A stretch of 41,469 nucleotides of DNA from an uncultured Eubacterium sp. GTDB taxonomy: Bacteria > Bacillota > Clostridia > Lachnospirales > Lachnospiraceae. The stretch spans positions 1 through 41,469 of the forward strand of contig CAUCXT010000028.1 in assembly GCA_958446835.1 (NCBI GenBank), written 5' to 3'. Of the stretch, positions 1 through 8,412 are shown piece after piece. Position 1 is the first letter of the stretch. Each line of letters opens with the position of its first letter. The notes under the pieces were generated by a model, which saw nothing but the letters and a program-made list of their open reading frames with translations, made no database searches and had not been told where the DNA came from. Both the position numbers and the translations under genes were made by a program.

Positions 1-1228
1 TAGGATGTCTGTCTGCGTATGGCATAAGCCCAAGCCCTTCAAGCACCTGCCCACACACCTTTTCATCCTCCGTGTCAAGCATGACCTCATCTCGCACGCT
101 GTCACTAAAAAGTTGATAATTGACATCCTGCATAACAAGAAAGCTTCTCTTTTTAAGCTCCTTTGCCCTCTGCTTTCTGCCATTCCACATAATATCACCC
201 GACAGAGGCTTTATAAGTCCTGTCATCGTCCTTATGAGTGTGCTCTTGCCAACTCCGTTATGCCCCATTATGCCGACAATCTCACCACTCTTAAAGCACA
301 TTTCGCGGACTGTGTACACTGGGGATTTCTTATTGTAGCCTATGGTGACGCGACTTAGCCTCAATTCATCCCCATGTTCTTCCACCGCTCCGTCACTGCT
401 CAGTCTTCCACTCTGCTTTCCTGCAACCTGTACCCTGTACGGCTCAAGCCGCGCCGCTCTGAGCCCACGCTTTTCAAGCTCCTCGTCCTGCAATGCCGTA
501 AATTCCTTGGCGCTGTAGCTCTCCTTCAACTGCCCATCATCAAAGAAATAATACCTGTCCACAAAGTCAACAGCCCACGCCAGCCTGTGCTCCGCAAGCA
601 CAATAGTCATTCCCTCACCCTTCATCTCGATAATCATATCGTGCAGTACATTTATCGCATCCGCGTCAAGATTGCTCGTCGGCTCATCAAGAACCAGAAG
701 CTTAGGTGAGAGCATAGTCGCTGCACCGAAGGCAATCCTCTGTTTTTCGCCGCCTGACAGACGGAATATGCTTCTGTCAATCAGCTTTTCAAGACCATAT
801 CTTTCCGCACAGCTTTTCACACTGTCCTCTATCTCATCAAGTGCCATTCCCACATTCTCGCATGGAAATGCCAGCTCCGCGGTGGTGTTGGTATTAAAAT
901 ACTGCGTCTTGGGATTCTGGAACACACTCCCCACAACCGGCACAAAATCCTCGACCGCTGCGCTCCCACACTCTAAACCGCAGACGTTACACATACCGGA
1001 GAGTTCACCCTTGAAAAAAGCAGGCACAAGACCATTTAACACTCTAGTCATTGTGGTTTTCCCACAGCCGCTTTTTCCGCACAGAAGAACACACTGCCCC
1101 TCCTGTATAGCCATGTTGATGTTTTTTAATGCAGGCGTCTCCATTCCTTGATATGTGAAGCTCAGATTTTCCACATTTATTAAATTTCTGCCCGCCACTG
1201 CTTTATCTATATTCTCAATACTTCCCAT
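1..1228 (-). CDS. ECF transporter duplicated ATP-binding protein (3' end beyond the window)
   Basis: Energises vitamin or micronutrient uptake together with the membrane T and S components encoded just upstream. The reading frame is open from an ATG at 1228 to the left edge, so at least 409 residues are present and the C-terminus is missing. Two ABC ATPase halves are visible. The first has Walker A GKSGCGKTT (about residues 51-59), Q-loop FQNPKTQ, signature LSGGEKQR and Walker B LLVLDEPTSNLD. The second begins near residue 290 with Walker A GHNGVGKST (322-330) and a Q-loop-like VMQD. This tandem EcfA-like arrangement is known from single-gene ECF ATPases (YkoD type). A ribosome site AGAGGAAAAG lies about 10 bases before the ATG. 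It follows the T gene by 69 bases, so it is likely the third gene of an S-T-A operon. Family certain; substrate unknown. Confidence 0.93.
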   Translation of the reverse strand, partial: MGSIENIDKAVAGRNLINVENLSFTYQGMETPALKNINMAIQEGQCVLLCGKSGCGKTTMTRVLNGLVPAFFKGELSGMCNVCGLECGSAAVEDFVPVVGSVFQNPKTQYFNTNTTAELAFPCENVGMALDEIEDSVKSCAERYGLEKLIDRSIFRLSGGEKQRIAFGAATMLSPKLLVLDEPTSNLDADAINVLHDMIIEMKGEGMTIVLAEHRLAWAVDFVDRYYFFDDGQLKESYSAKEFTALQDEELEKRGLRAARLEPYRVQVAGKQSGRLSSDGAVEEHGDELRLSRVTIGYNKKSPVYTVREMCFKSGEIVGIMGHNGVGKSTLIRTMTGLIKPLSGDIMWNGRKQRAKELKKRSFLVMQDVNYQLFSDSVRDEVMLDTEDEKVCGQVLEGLGLMPYADRHP

Positions 1229-1297
1229 TTAATCAATCTTTTCCTCTAAATATTAATACAAAAACAATCATATCGGATACCTGATATAAATACTGCA

Positions 1298-2008
1298 TTA
1301 CATGATAATAAATGCACACAACGGCACGGCGCATACCGCCATATATATATAGTCCACTGCCCTCATTCTTATCTGCGTCATGCTTGTATGCTCCCCTTCG
1401 ATTCCAAGCCCCTTAGTAAGCGCGGCGACGGACAAATCCTGTGCCACATTGTTACTGTTCATAAGCAGCGGAATGACCACATACTCAAGCCTTCTCATAG
1501 GATGGCACACCGCATTAAATGCATTGCCGCCCAGCCCGCGAAGCTCCATCGAATTTCTTATCTGCCTGTAGTCCTCCTTCACAGTAGGAAAGAATCTTAT
1601 CACGACCATGCATGGTATAACAACCGCCTCAGGCACTTTCATTTTACGAAGGGCACAGACGAACTCACTCACACTCGTTGTGCTGAATGCATACGCACCT
1701 GTCACAATGCACGGAAACATCATTCTTATTCCGACTGCAAGAAGTGATATGAAGCTTAACACTACACCTTCTGCTACAGGAACCAGCCACATATCAGCCG
1801 CCAACAGTACAAGATATATCACACCGAATTTTATTGCGCTTCTATGCTTTGCACTCAGCATAAACGGTACAAGAAAAAAGACCATGAGTACAACCTCTGT
1901 CATTAAATTTACATGGAAAAATAAGAGCAGATTCCCAACAAGGAGCATGAACAGCTTGCACCTTGGGTCAAGCCTCATAATATCGTTTCTACCATTTTTT
2001 CCGGTCAT
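1298..2008 (-). CDS. ECF transporter transmembrane (T) component, CbiQ/EcfT family
   Basis: Membrane scaffold that couples the ATPases to the substrate-binding S protein of an energy-coupling-factor importer. The 236-residue protein is strongly hydrophobic with several membrane segments. Towards the C-terminal half it carries the EcfT coupling region with the typical SMELRGLGG motif (A-R/L-R-G-type coupling helix), preceded by RFFPTVKEDYRQIRN. Its ATG overlaps the TGA of the S gene by one base (TGATG at 2006-2010), which points to translational coupling. The order S, T, A matches a dedicated group I-like ECF operon. The transported compound cannot be read from this protein. Confidence 0.92.
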   Translation of the reverse strand: MTGKNGRNDIMRLDPRCKLFMLLVGNLLLFFHVNLMTEVVLMVFFLVPFMLSAKHRSAIKFGVIYLVLLAADMWLVPVAEGVVLSFISLLAVGIRMMFPCIVTGAYAFSTTSVSEFVCALRKMKVPEAVVIPCMVVIRFFPTVKEDYRQIRNSMELRGLGGNAFNAVCHPMRRLEYVVIPLLMNSNNVAQDLSVAALTKGLGIEGEHTSMTQIRMRAVDYIYMAVCAVPLCAFIIM

Positions 2009-2610
2009 CAGATTATTCCTGCCTTCTCAAAATGCTTCTTCATCATCTTCTGCCCGAACAGTGCACCGACAATTGCAAGCACCAATGTCGCGGCAATACA
2101 TACAACAAGTGTAGTACCGTTTATATGTGAGAAAACGCCATCTATGTAAGCTGCATCCTTTCCTTTAGCCTGAAGACTTGCTATGTACGCGTCCTTCATA
2201 AGCCATAACGGAAGTACCGGTCCGGTAAGTCCGAACGAGAATACAATATATGAGGCAAATATTCCCTTCTTATTCTTATAGCCTCCCAGCTTTGCAATAA
2301 AATCCGCCAAAACACTGCACCCTATACCGATAATGAGACTGACTGCGAAATGTCCTGACACGAACAAAAACAATCCCATAACGGTTCCCATAACCGTGAT
2401 TCCTCCAAAATGTGGCACCTTCGACACCATAAGCATATAGACGCACCCCGATATCAGCGCCGCAATAGCCGGAAGCAGTACATTTGAAAATCCCGGCAGT
2501 AATGCCGCACTTAAAAATGTGGCTATTGTCACAAGTACAAAATACAGTGCGGTAAATACACCTATTGATATAAGCTCCGAAACGGTAAGTTTATTATTCT
2601 TTTCCTTCAT
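2008..2610 (-). CDS. ECF transporter substrate-specific (S) component, MptD/Trep_Strep-like family
   Basis: Membrane protein that binds the substrate for the ECF importer. About 200 residues with roughly five to six hydrophobic segments. It starts MKEKNNKLTVSELISIGVF, the typical short basic N-terminus of this family, and has the glycine-rich segment GGITVMGTVMG in the middle. I chose the ATG at 2610 because AGAGGA lies about 9 bases before it and the family motif starts there; an upstream in-frame ATG at 2685 would add 25 unrelated residues. Its stop overlaps the T gene start. It resembles the family annotated as MptD-type putative ECF S component, whose ligand is not established. No riboswitch is evident in the roughly 100-base leader, which contains only a small hairpin (GTTAG/CTAAC) near 2692-2707. 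Confidence 0.85.
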   Translation of the reverse strand: MKEKNNKLTVSELISIGVFTALYFVLVTIATFLSAALLPGFSNVLLPAIAALISGCVYMLMVSKVPHFGGITVMGTVMGLFLFVSGHFAVSLIIGIGCSVLADFIAKLGGYKNKKGIFASYIVFSFGLTGPVLPLWLMKDAYIASLQAKGKDAAYIDGVFSHINGTTLVVCIAATLVLAIVGALFGQKMMKKHFEKAGII

Positions 2611-2713
2611 GTTATCTGAATCCTCTTTTCCTATGATATTATTAGGTATTGCGAAAGGCAGCACTATGCAGTTATATGTAGTCAACTTTCGTTAGCTTTT
2701 TCTAACGCATAGC

Positions 2714-2746
2714 AAAAAAAAGCAGGGGACATACAGATGTCCCCTG
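2714..2746 (-). terminator. Intrinsic terminator of the hybrid kinase operon
   Basis: A perfect 10-bp stem, CAGGGGACAT with ATGTCCCCTG (2723-2732 with 2737-2746), and a 4-base loop are followed on the minus strand by eight Ts (complement of 2714-2721). It lies about 70 bases after the kinase stop and separates that operon from the ECF operon. Confidence 0.92.
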
Positions 2747-2816
2747 TTTCCATACGCCTCAAGTAGAATAACATAACTGTAGTTAGCTGTCAATAACCAC
2801 GTTTTTCCAGCGCTTC

Positions 2817-5800
2817 CTAATCCGCCATATCCCCACTGTGTACGCTCAGTATTGATGCTAAGGTCTCCTCAAGCTTCTTCACATTGATAGGCTTGGAAAG
2901 ATGTGCATTCATTCCGCTCGCGAGAGAGCGCTTCACATCCTCATCAAATGCATTAGCACTCATAGCTATTATAGGTATGGACTGGCAGTCCGCGCGTGGA
3001 AGCCTTCTTATTTCCTTGGTTGCCTCAAGACCATCCATAACCGGCATCATTATATCCATGATAATCATGTCATAATAGCCCGGACTGCTCTGTTCAACCT
3101 TCTTAAGTGCCAGCTGTCCGTTCTCCGCCTCATCAACCTCAAGACCATATTTTTCCAGAAGAAGATGAATTATCTCCATATTCAGCGCATTGTCCTCCAC
3201 CACAAGGGCACGCTTACCTGACAGATCAAGTTTGACGTTCTCAGCCTTGATTTCTGCCTCTTCATCAGCTATCCACCTGATACTTATTGTAAAGCTGAAT
3301 TTACTTCCTCTGTCCGGCTCACTGTCAAGTTCTATCTCCGAATTCATCATGTGGACAAGACTGCTGCATATCGATAGTCCCAGTCCCGTTCCCTGACGTC
3401 TTGCCTTCTCCGAGTCATCAGCCTGCTCAAATCTCTGGAATATAAGCTGCTGCTTATCCTTCGCTATTCCGATTCCATCATCCTCAACAGAAAAGTACAC
3501 CTGTGACAAGCCGTCATCAGCCTCAGTCTCCTTAGCCGTAAGACAGATATTACCGCCCCTGTCCGTATACTTGACCGCATTTCCTAGCATATTCATAAGT
3601 ACCTGTTTAACCCTCAGCTCATCAAAAATAAACCAGCTATGCTTTAAATCAATATCCAGTTTGAAATGTATTTCTCTCTCTGCCATCCTCGCATCCATGA
3701 GATTTTTTATATCGTCAAGTGATTTTCTTAAATTGCATTTTTCATATACGAGGTGCATTTTCCCACTTTCGATTTTAGACATGTCCAGTATATCATTGAG
3801 AAGCCCCAACAGATATCCCGATGAGCTCTGTATCTTCTTAAGACAGTCAAGACGCCTCTTATCCGTCTGTCCTTCCTCAAGTGCTATTTCCGTCATTCCC
3901 ATAATTCCATTCATCGGAGTTCTGATTTCGTGTGACATTCTTGCAAGAAAATCGGACTTTGCCTTATCCGACAAATCATGTCTTTGCAGATTAACCCTGT
4001 TCTGGATAATTGCACTTATCTCCTCAAGATTCTTCTCCTCATCAGGCGAAAGCTTTCTTTCACAATCTATATATAAAATACTTCCCGAATATATATCATT
4101 ATCCTTCATGTGGAACACATATCCGTTCCCACCATCGATAAATTCCCTTATCGTCGGATCAATATACTCATCACTTCCAATAGCGAATAGCCTCTGCAGC
4201 TTCCTGCCGTCTATAAATGAACGGCATTCAGCACCTCCGCACCTGACTATACCATTCCACTCTTTTAATTTTCCCTCATGTCTGCGGCAGTAGCTCATGG
4301 AATTTACAAGATAATCCGCGTTGTATTTTGTTATAATAAAATTCCTGATGTTAAAATAATCATAAAGCTTTATGGAAAGTATGTCTAAAACCGGCTTTAT
4401 CTCACCTGTTCTGTCAAGCAGATTGAGCGTAATTGATGTAGGACTTAAATGCCTGAACTGCTCGAATGAATCGACCCCCTTAAATCTCACATCATCAATA
4501 CGAGGCTGCCCGGCGACGATGCCCGGTCTGTAAATAACCGTATCCGTCTGTCCTTCCTTAGCCTCCTGAAGCGCCAGCTTCAGATGACGTATACTATCTT
4601 CAAAATCATCTCCTTCATTCGTATGTACAATTCCACATCTGAAATTGAGCAACAGATACTCTTCATTGCATATACCTGCAAATTTTTTTCTCAACTCATC
4701 GACAATGTTCTTAATCTGTGCCGTGTCACCATTCTCGAACCACATAAGCAGCACATCTGAATCCGCGCGCACACACACACCATGCTTTAACCCCTCCGCG
4801 CAAAAGTATGACCAGGTCATAAGGGCAAGCTGCTCAATAATAATATCACCGAAGAACAATCCGTACTGGTCATTAAGATGTGAAAAACCATCAATGTCTA
4901 TCAGTATCAGAACTCCCGAATTATTGTTCCTGTATTCCTTCTTTATGCACTCCATACCGTATTCTGCTCTGTAAAAATTCGTAACCGCATCGTATATCTG
5001 TTTTTTCCTCTGTTCCTCCTCAAGCTCTTTTCTGTGCTGTATATCATGAATACATCCGACCACATAATCATTGCTGCCTTTTACATCCTTGACAACTCTC
5101 CCGGTAAGCTTGACCCATCGGTACTCATCCTCATCCGTTTTTCTAAGCCTGAATTCCAGATAGAGCTCCGAATCACCGCCATCAATCAAGCCCCAGACTC
5201 TCTCCTTGTCATCAGGATATATGCAATCGTTATCCAGATACTCCGGGTGTACATTACAATCCCATATTCCGTCTCGTCCATTACTGTTTACTATCTCAAG
5301 CATGCGTGACTGTCTCCTGAAGGAGAAGAACATATCATGAGAGCTCTCAACCGCAATACGGTACCTCTCCTTCTCCTCCATAATGAGCTTCTCCGCCTCA
5401 ACCTGTGAGTCCGTGAGTCCCTCTATGACACTGTGCAGCTCATCAACCTCGAGTATATCCGATGACTTAAACTCATGCAGCTTCTCAACTCCGCCTCTTA
5501 CACTCTCCATAAGCTGATACACAGGCTTCGTGATATACCTTATCAGTATAGTCAGGATTACAATTCCAAAAATAAGAGTTGCAAAAATTGCTGCCAGCAT
5601 CCTTGTATATAAGCTTTTGCCAAAGCTATATATGGAATTTTCCGTCACAAATCCACATAATACCCAGTCGGTGTCATCATAAGGAACATTATTGCTGTAC
5701 AGTGACAGCGGCTTTATGACGGCATATATATTCTGTTTTCCGGCGACTGCATTCCTCACCCTGTACAGTCTGTCATCTTCCTGCCTTAAAAGCTCCACAT

Positions 5801-6728
5801 GGCTTCCGCTTCTAAACACCGTATCATACAAAGCACCTTTTCCTGTCACAAAATCATAGCTTCCGTCCTCATTGCAAATCATAAGGGCATACCCTGCATT
5901 GAGAGAGGAATCCAGCTCCTGCACTGAAAAATACTTTAGGAGATAATTCTCCGATATTTCCGCGCCAAGCACTCCGTATATCACCCCATCATATAGAAGA
6001 GGCACAGAGTATGTAATCATCTTGTGGTTGTCCATATAATGATTCTCCAGCACAAAAGGCTTTGACCAATATCCTAAGTCGCTCATCCGGCTGTCACTGT
6101 GCTCAATTCCGGCAAGATATGGCTTGTAAAAGAAGTCATCGGCACTGCGTACCCCATATCCCATGAAATGAAAATCCTTTGACCACGCACTGTCAAGCGG
6201 TATCGACATATCATGCGAGAGCGCCTTGCTCCCTCTCTCCATAAGAAGGTCTGTGTTACCTATTGTCTTAGACTGTGGGTCGGAATCGCGCACGAAGAAG
6301 CCATGGTATGCCGCCTCAGCATCTGTCGGCGAATCATTTGCCAGAATCAGAAATAACCCCGATGTTTCATTATACTGCAGTACATCGACAAGCTTAGAAA
6401 ATACACCTTCAAGATAGCGCTGCTGCAATTCACTGTCTCCGAGAAATTCCGTAATATCAACACCGTTCTCCTGCAGCATTGATGAAAGAACCATTGTCAG
6501 CATATCGCTTTCCTTATACACTGAACGCCAATTTTCTATCATGTCATTTTCGAGAATAACCTTACTGTTCTCCACAAGGTGATTGTCCATCTGAATTGTA
6601 TTGTCCTCAAGGCTTTTTTTCACGCCGCTGAAAACCACCGTGAGAAACGGAAGCAGCCCCTGCAGCAGAACAACTATAAGTGCCGGAACAAGTATTATTC
6701 TTAATAAAGTTCTCTTCTTTCTCTTCAT
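2817..6728 (-). CDS. Giant hybrid sensor histidine kinase (Cache-like sensor, PAS, degenerate GGDEF, HisKA, HATPase, receiver)
   Basis: Membrane sensor kinase of 1303 residues. In order: a membrane segment (about 10-32); a large extracellular sensor of the double-Cache type (about 40-375); a second membrane segment (about 383-405); a HAMP-like linker; a PAS/PAC domain (about 455-570, ending GCIHDIQHRKELEEEQ); a GGDEF-like domain (about 580-735) in which the signature reads RADSDV, so cyclase activity is unlikely; a roughly 190-residue GAF-like region; HisKA with phospho-acceptor His about 933 (MSHEIRTPMNGI); HATPase with N box GNAVKYTD, DDGIGI and GTGLGLSI; and a C-terminal receiver with Asp about 1225 (MIIMDIMMPVMDG) and the SKPI lysine. 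It follows a sugar-type binding lipoprotein by 37 bases, so the lipoprotein is probably its ligand-presenting partner. No separate output regulator is adjacent. Domain calls are by eye. Confidence 0.93.
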   Translation of the reverse strand: MKRKKRTLLRIILVPALIVVLLQGLLPFLTVVFSGVKKSLEDNTIQMDNHLVENSKVILENDMIENWRSVYKESDMLTMVLSSMLQENGVDITEFLGDSELQQRYLEGVFSKLVDVLQYNETSGLFLILANDSPTDAEAAYHGFFVRDSDPQSKTIGNTDLLMERGSKALSHDMSIPLDSAWSKDFHFMGYGVRSADDFFYKPYLAGIEHSDSRMSDLGYWSKPFVLENHYMDNHKMITYSVPLLYDGVIYGVLGAEISENYLLKYFSVQELDSSLNAGYALMICNEDGSYDFVTGKGALYDTVFRSGSHVELLRQEDDRLYRVRNAVAGKQNIYAVIKPLSLYSNNVPYDDTDWVLCGFVTENSIYSFGKSLYTRMLAAIFATLIFGIVILTILIRYITKPVYQLMESVRGGVEKLHEFKSSDILEVDELHSVIEGLTDSQVEAEKLIMEEKERYRIAVESSHDMFFSFRRQSRMLEIVNSNGRDGIWDCNVHPEYLDNDCIYPDDKERVWGLIDGGDSELYLEFRLRKTDEDEYRWVKLTGRVVKDVKGSNDYVVGCIHDIQHRKELEEEQRKKQIYDAVTNFYRAEYGMECIKKEYRNNNSGVLILIDIDGFSHLNDQYGLFFGDIIIEQLALMTWSYFCAEGLKHGVCVRADSDVLLMWFENGDTAQIKNIVDELRKKFAGICNEEYLLLNFRCGIVHTNEGDDFEDSIRHLKLALQEAKEGQTDTVIYRPGIVAGQPRIDDVRFKGVDSFEQFRHLSPTSITLNLLDRTGEIKPVLDILSIKLYDYFNIRNFIITKYNADYLVNSMSYCRRHEGKLKEWNGIVRCGGAECRSFIDGRKLQRLFAIGSDEYIDPTIREFIDGGNGYVFHMKDNDIYSGSILYIDCERKLSPDEEKNLEEISAIIQNRVNLQRHDLSDKAKSDFLARMSHEIRTPMNGIMGMTEIALEEGQTDKRRLDCLKKIQSSSGYLLGLLNDILDMSKIESGKMHLVYEKCNLRKSLDDIKNLMDARMAEREIHFKLDIDLKHSWFIFDELRVKQVLMNMLGNAVKYTDRGGNICLTAKETEADDGLSQVYFSVEDDGIGIAKDKQQLIFQRFEQADDSEKARRQGTGLGLSICSSLVHMMNSEIELDSEPDRGSKFSFTISIRWIADEEAEIKAENVKLDLSGKRALVVEDNALNMEIIHLLLEKYGLEVDEAENGQLALKKVEQSSPGYYDMIIMDIMMPVMDGLEATKEIRRLPRADCQSIPIIAMSANAFDEDVKRSLASGMNAHLSKPINVKKLEETLASILSVHSGDMAD

Positions 6729-6765
6729 CCTTCAGATCCTGCTCTCTCCAATGTGCTTTGCAGCT

Positions 6766-8229
6766 TTATTTTCCGGCTGCATCATTGAGCGCCTCACAAA
6801 ACTGCACATACCAGCTTTCAAATGATTCATCGCTTATATACTTTTCTATCTCCGCCTCCCTGTCGGCACCTGCTGCCACAGCCTCATCCACTGCTGCGCG
6901 GTCCGCTGCTGCGCGGTCGGACAGATTATAGTCGAGAATTTTTCTCATTGCATATCCGTTTGCACTGTTTTTTGATATGTAAAACTTTATGCTGTCTATC
7001 TCACCTAAAACCTCTTTAAGACATGTATATACCTTATCATTTATTTCCAGAGAATCCTGAGCTATCACCTCATCAAGAGCCTCTACACTGTTCGCCTCCT
7101 TAAGCACCGGCATATACGCCGATTCGCATGCAAACTTAAGATTATTTTCCTTCTGCGTAAACCACTTTAGGAACACACAGGCGGCATACTCATGCTGTTC
7201 ATCGGACTTCGTGACAGCCATTCCTGCTCCCTGCTGAACCATATAGCGCTCCCCACCCTCCATCACAGGAGCATTTCTTACAATATAATCAATACTGTAT
7301 ATCTCATCGTCATTCTCAACCTTATCCGGAAAATATGCCGCAGATGACACGGAGCCTGTGTAAGCTATGACATCACCTGTTCTCACATCATCTGAGCGGA
7401 ATCTTCCGTAAGCCGTAAAATAGCCCTTCATGTAAGGCACATAGTAGCAGTCCCACAGTCTTCTTATGAGCTCCTTGTCCAGATTGAGTGTAACTTCTCC
7501 GTTCTTCACCTCAAAAATCTCTTTTCCCATCTGTCGCATTCCTATCACAAAATAGTTGGACATGGAATCTCTGCCATAGAATGCCTTTCCATCATCCTGA
7601 ATATCCGGCGTGAGGCTGTCCGTCCACTCATAATACTTCTGTGCCACCGATACAATTCCCTCATTGGTCGAAAGTTCATCAAGGCTTGTCCCGGTTGCCT
7701 GTGCAAAAGGTTCCCAGTCTGTCTTATTTATCATCATTATCTCCGTCGACTTGGCTACAGGAAAAAGGTACAGCTTTCCATCATCATTAAAATATCCCTC
7801 TTCAATATACGAATCAATGTATTGTGCAAGCTCCTCCTCAGTAAAATAGTCCGAAAGCTCTGCAAGCTTTCCCTGCTGCTGTGCTGAGTATGCCGTATCC
7901 GCATAAGACGAAAATATGTCCGGCAGATTTCCTGCTCCTACCTCTCCGTTAATCGCACTGCTTACAGCCTTCTCCAAATCAGCCACGGAGCCCTGACTGT
8001 AGCCCTCGACATAAATGCCCTTCTCTTTTCCCACAGTTGCATTGAACTCATCCAACTGTTCATCAAATATCGCCTGCTGCATTCCATTGTAGTAATGCCA
8101 TATAGTAAGCGATACAGGACTGTCCGGGTTGAGCTTGACCTCCTTGACACCTGTCCTTTGTGATGAGCAGCCTGTGAGTGCCAAAAGCGCTGCTGCCACA
8201 GCCATCCCTGCAATTATTCTCTTCTTCAT
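6766..8229 (-). CDS. Extracellular substrate-binding lipoprotein, family 1 (sugar type)
   Basis: A 487-residue secreted lipoprotein that binds a small solute, typically a sugar. It has a signal peptide with lipobox LLALTGC (Cys about 21), followed by the family 1 start pattern SLTIWHYYNG and the later IAYTGSVSSAAYFPD and GAGMAVTKSDEQHEYAACVFLKWFT segments common in SBP family 1 proteins. ATG at 8229 is preferred because AAAGGA lies 9 bases upstream and the signal peptide begins there; an ATG at 8250 would only add MTKGNNS. No permease or ATPase genes accompany it. Instead a hybrid kinase follows 37 bases after the stop, suggesting sensing rather than transport. Near the C-terminus an alanine-rich stretch is encoded by a 15-bp tandem repeat (6891-6920). 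Confidence 0.9.
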   Translation of the reverse strand: MKKRIIAGMAVAAALLALTGCSSQRTGVKEVKLNPDSPVSLTIWHYYNGMQQAIFDEQLDEFNATVGKEKGIYVEGYSQGSVADLEKAVSSAINGEVGAGNLPDIFSSYADTAYSAQQQGKLAELSDYFTEEELAQYIDSYIEEGYFNDDGKLYLFPVAKSTEIMMINKTDWEPFAQATGTSLDELSTNEGIVSVAQKYYEWTDSLTPDIQDDGKAFYGRDSMSNYFVIGMRQMGKEIFEVKNGEVTLNLDKELIRRLWDCYYVPYMKGYFTAYGRFRSDDVRTGDVIAYTGSVSSAAYFPDKVENDDEIYSIDYIVRNAPVMEGGERYMVQQGAGMAVTKSDEQHEYAACVFLKWFTQKENNLKFACESAYMPVLKEANSVEALDEVIAQDSLEINDKVYTCLKEVLGEIDSIKFYISKNSANGYAMRKILDYNLSDRAAADRAAVDEAVAAGADREAEIEKYISDESFESWYVQFCEALNDAAGK

Positions 8230-8283
8230 GCTGTTATTTCCTTTCGTCATGGACGTAGATTCACAATTTTCCCATTTGAAAAA

Positions 8284-8312
8284 ATTATATATCTAAATTT
8301 ATATAGAATCAA
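8284..8312 (-). promoter_or_regulatory. Sigma-A-type promoter of the binding-protein/kinase operon
   Basis: On the minus strand, -35 TTGATT (8307-8312), a 17-base spacer and a perfect -10 TATAAT (8284-8289) lie about 55 bases before the lipoprotein start and after the pgi terminator. Confidence 0.75.
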
Positions 8313-8335
8313 TGCAATAGTTTCATAAAATATAT

Positions 8336-8383
8336 AAAAAAGACGGTCATGCCTGTATAAAATATAACAGATATGACCGTCTT
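8336..8383 (-). terminator. Intrinsic terminator of pgi
   Basis: An 11-bp perfect stem, AAGACGGTCAT with ATGACCGTCTT (8340-8350 with 8373-8383), has an inner CCTGT/ACAG pairing and is followed on the minus strand by a T run. It lies 30 bases after the pgi stop. Confidence 0.9.
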
Positions 8384-8412
8384 AAGTACCACATAATTAT
8401 ATACAAATCTTA

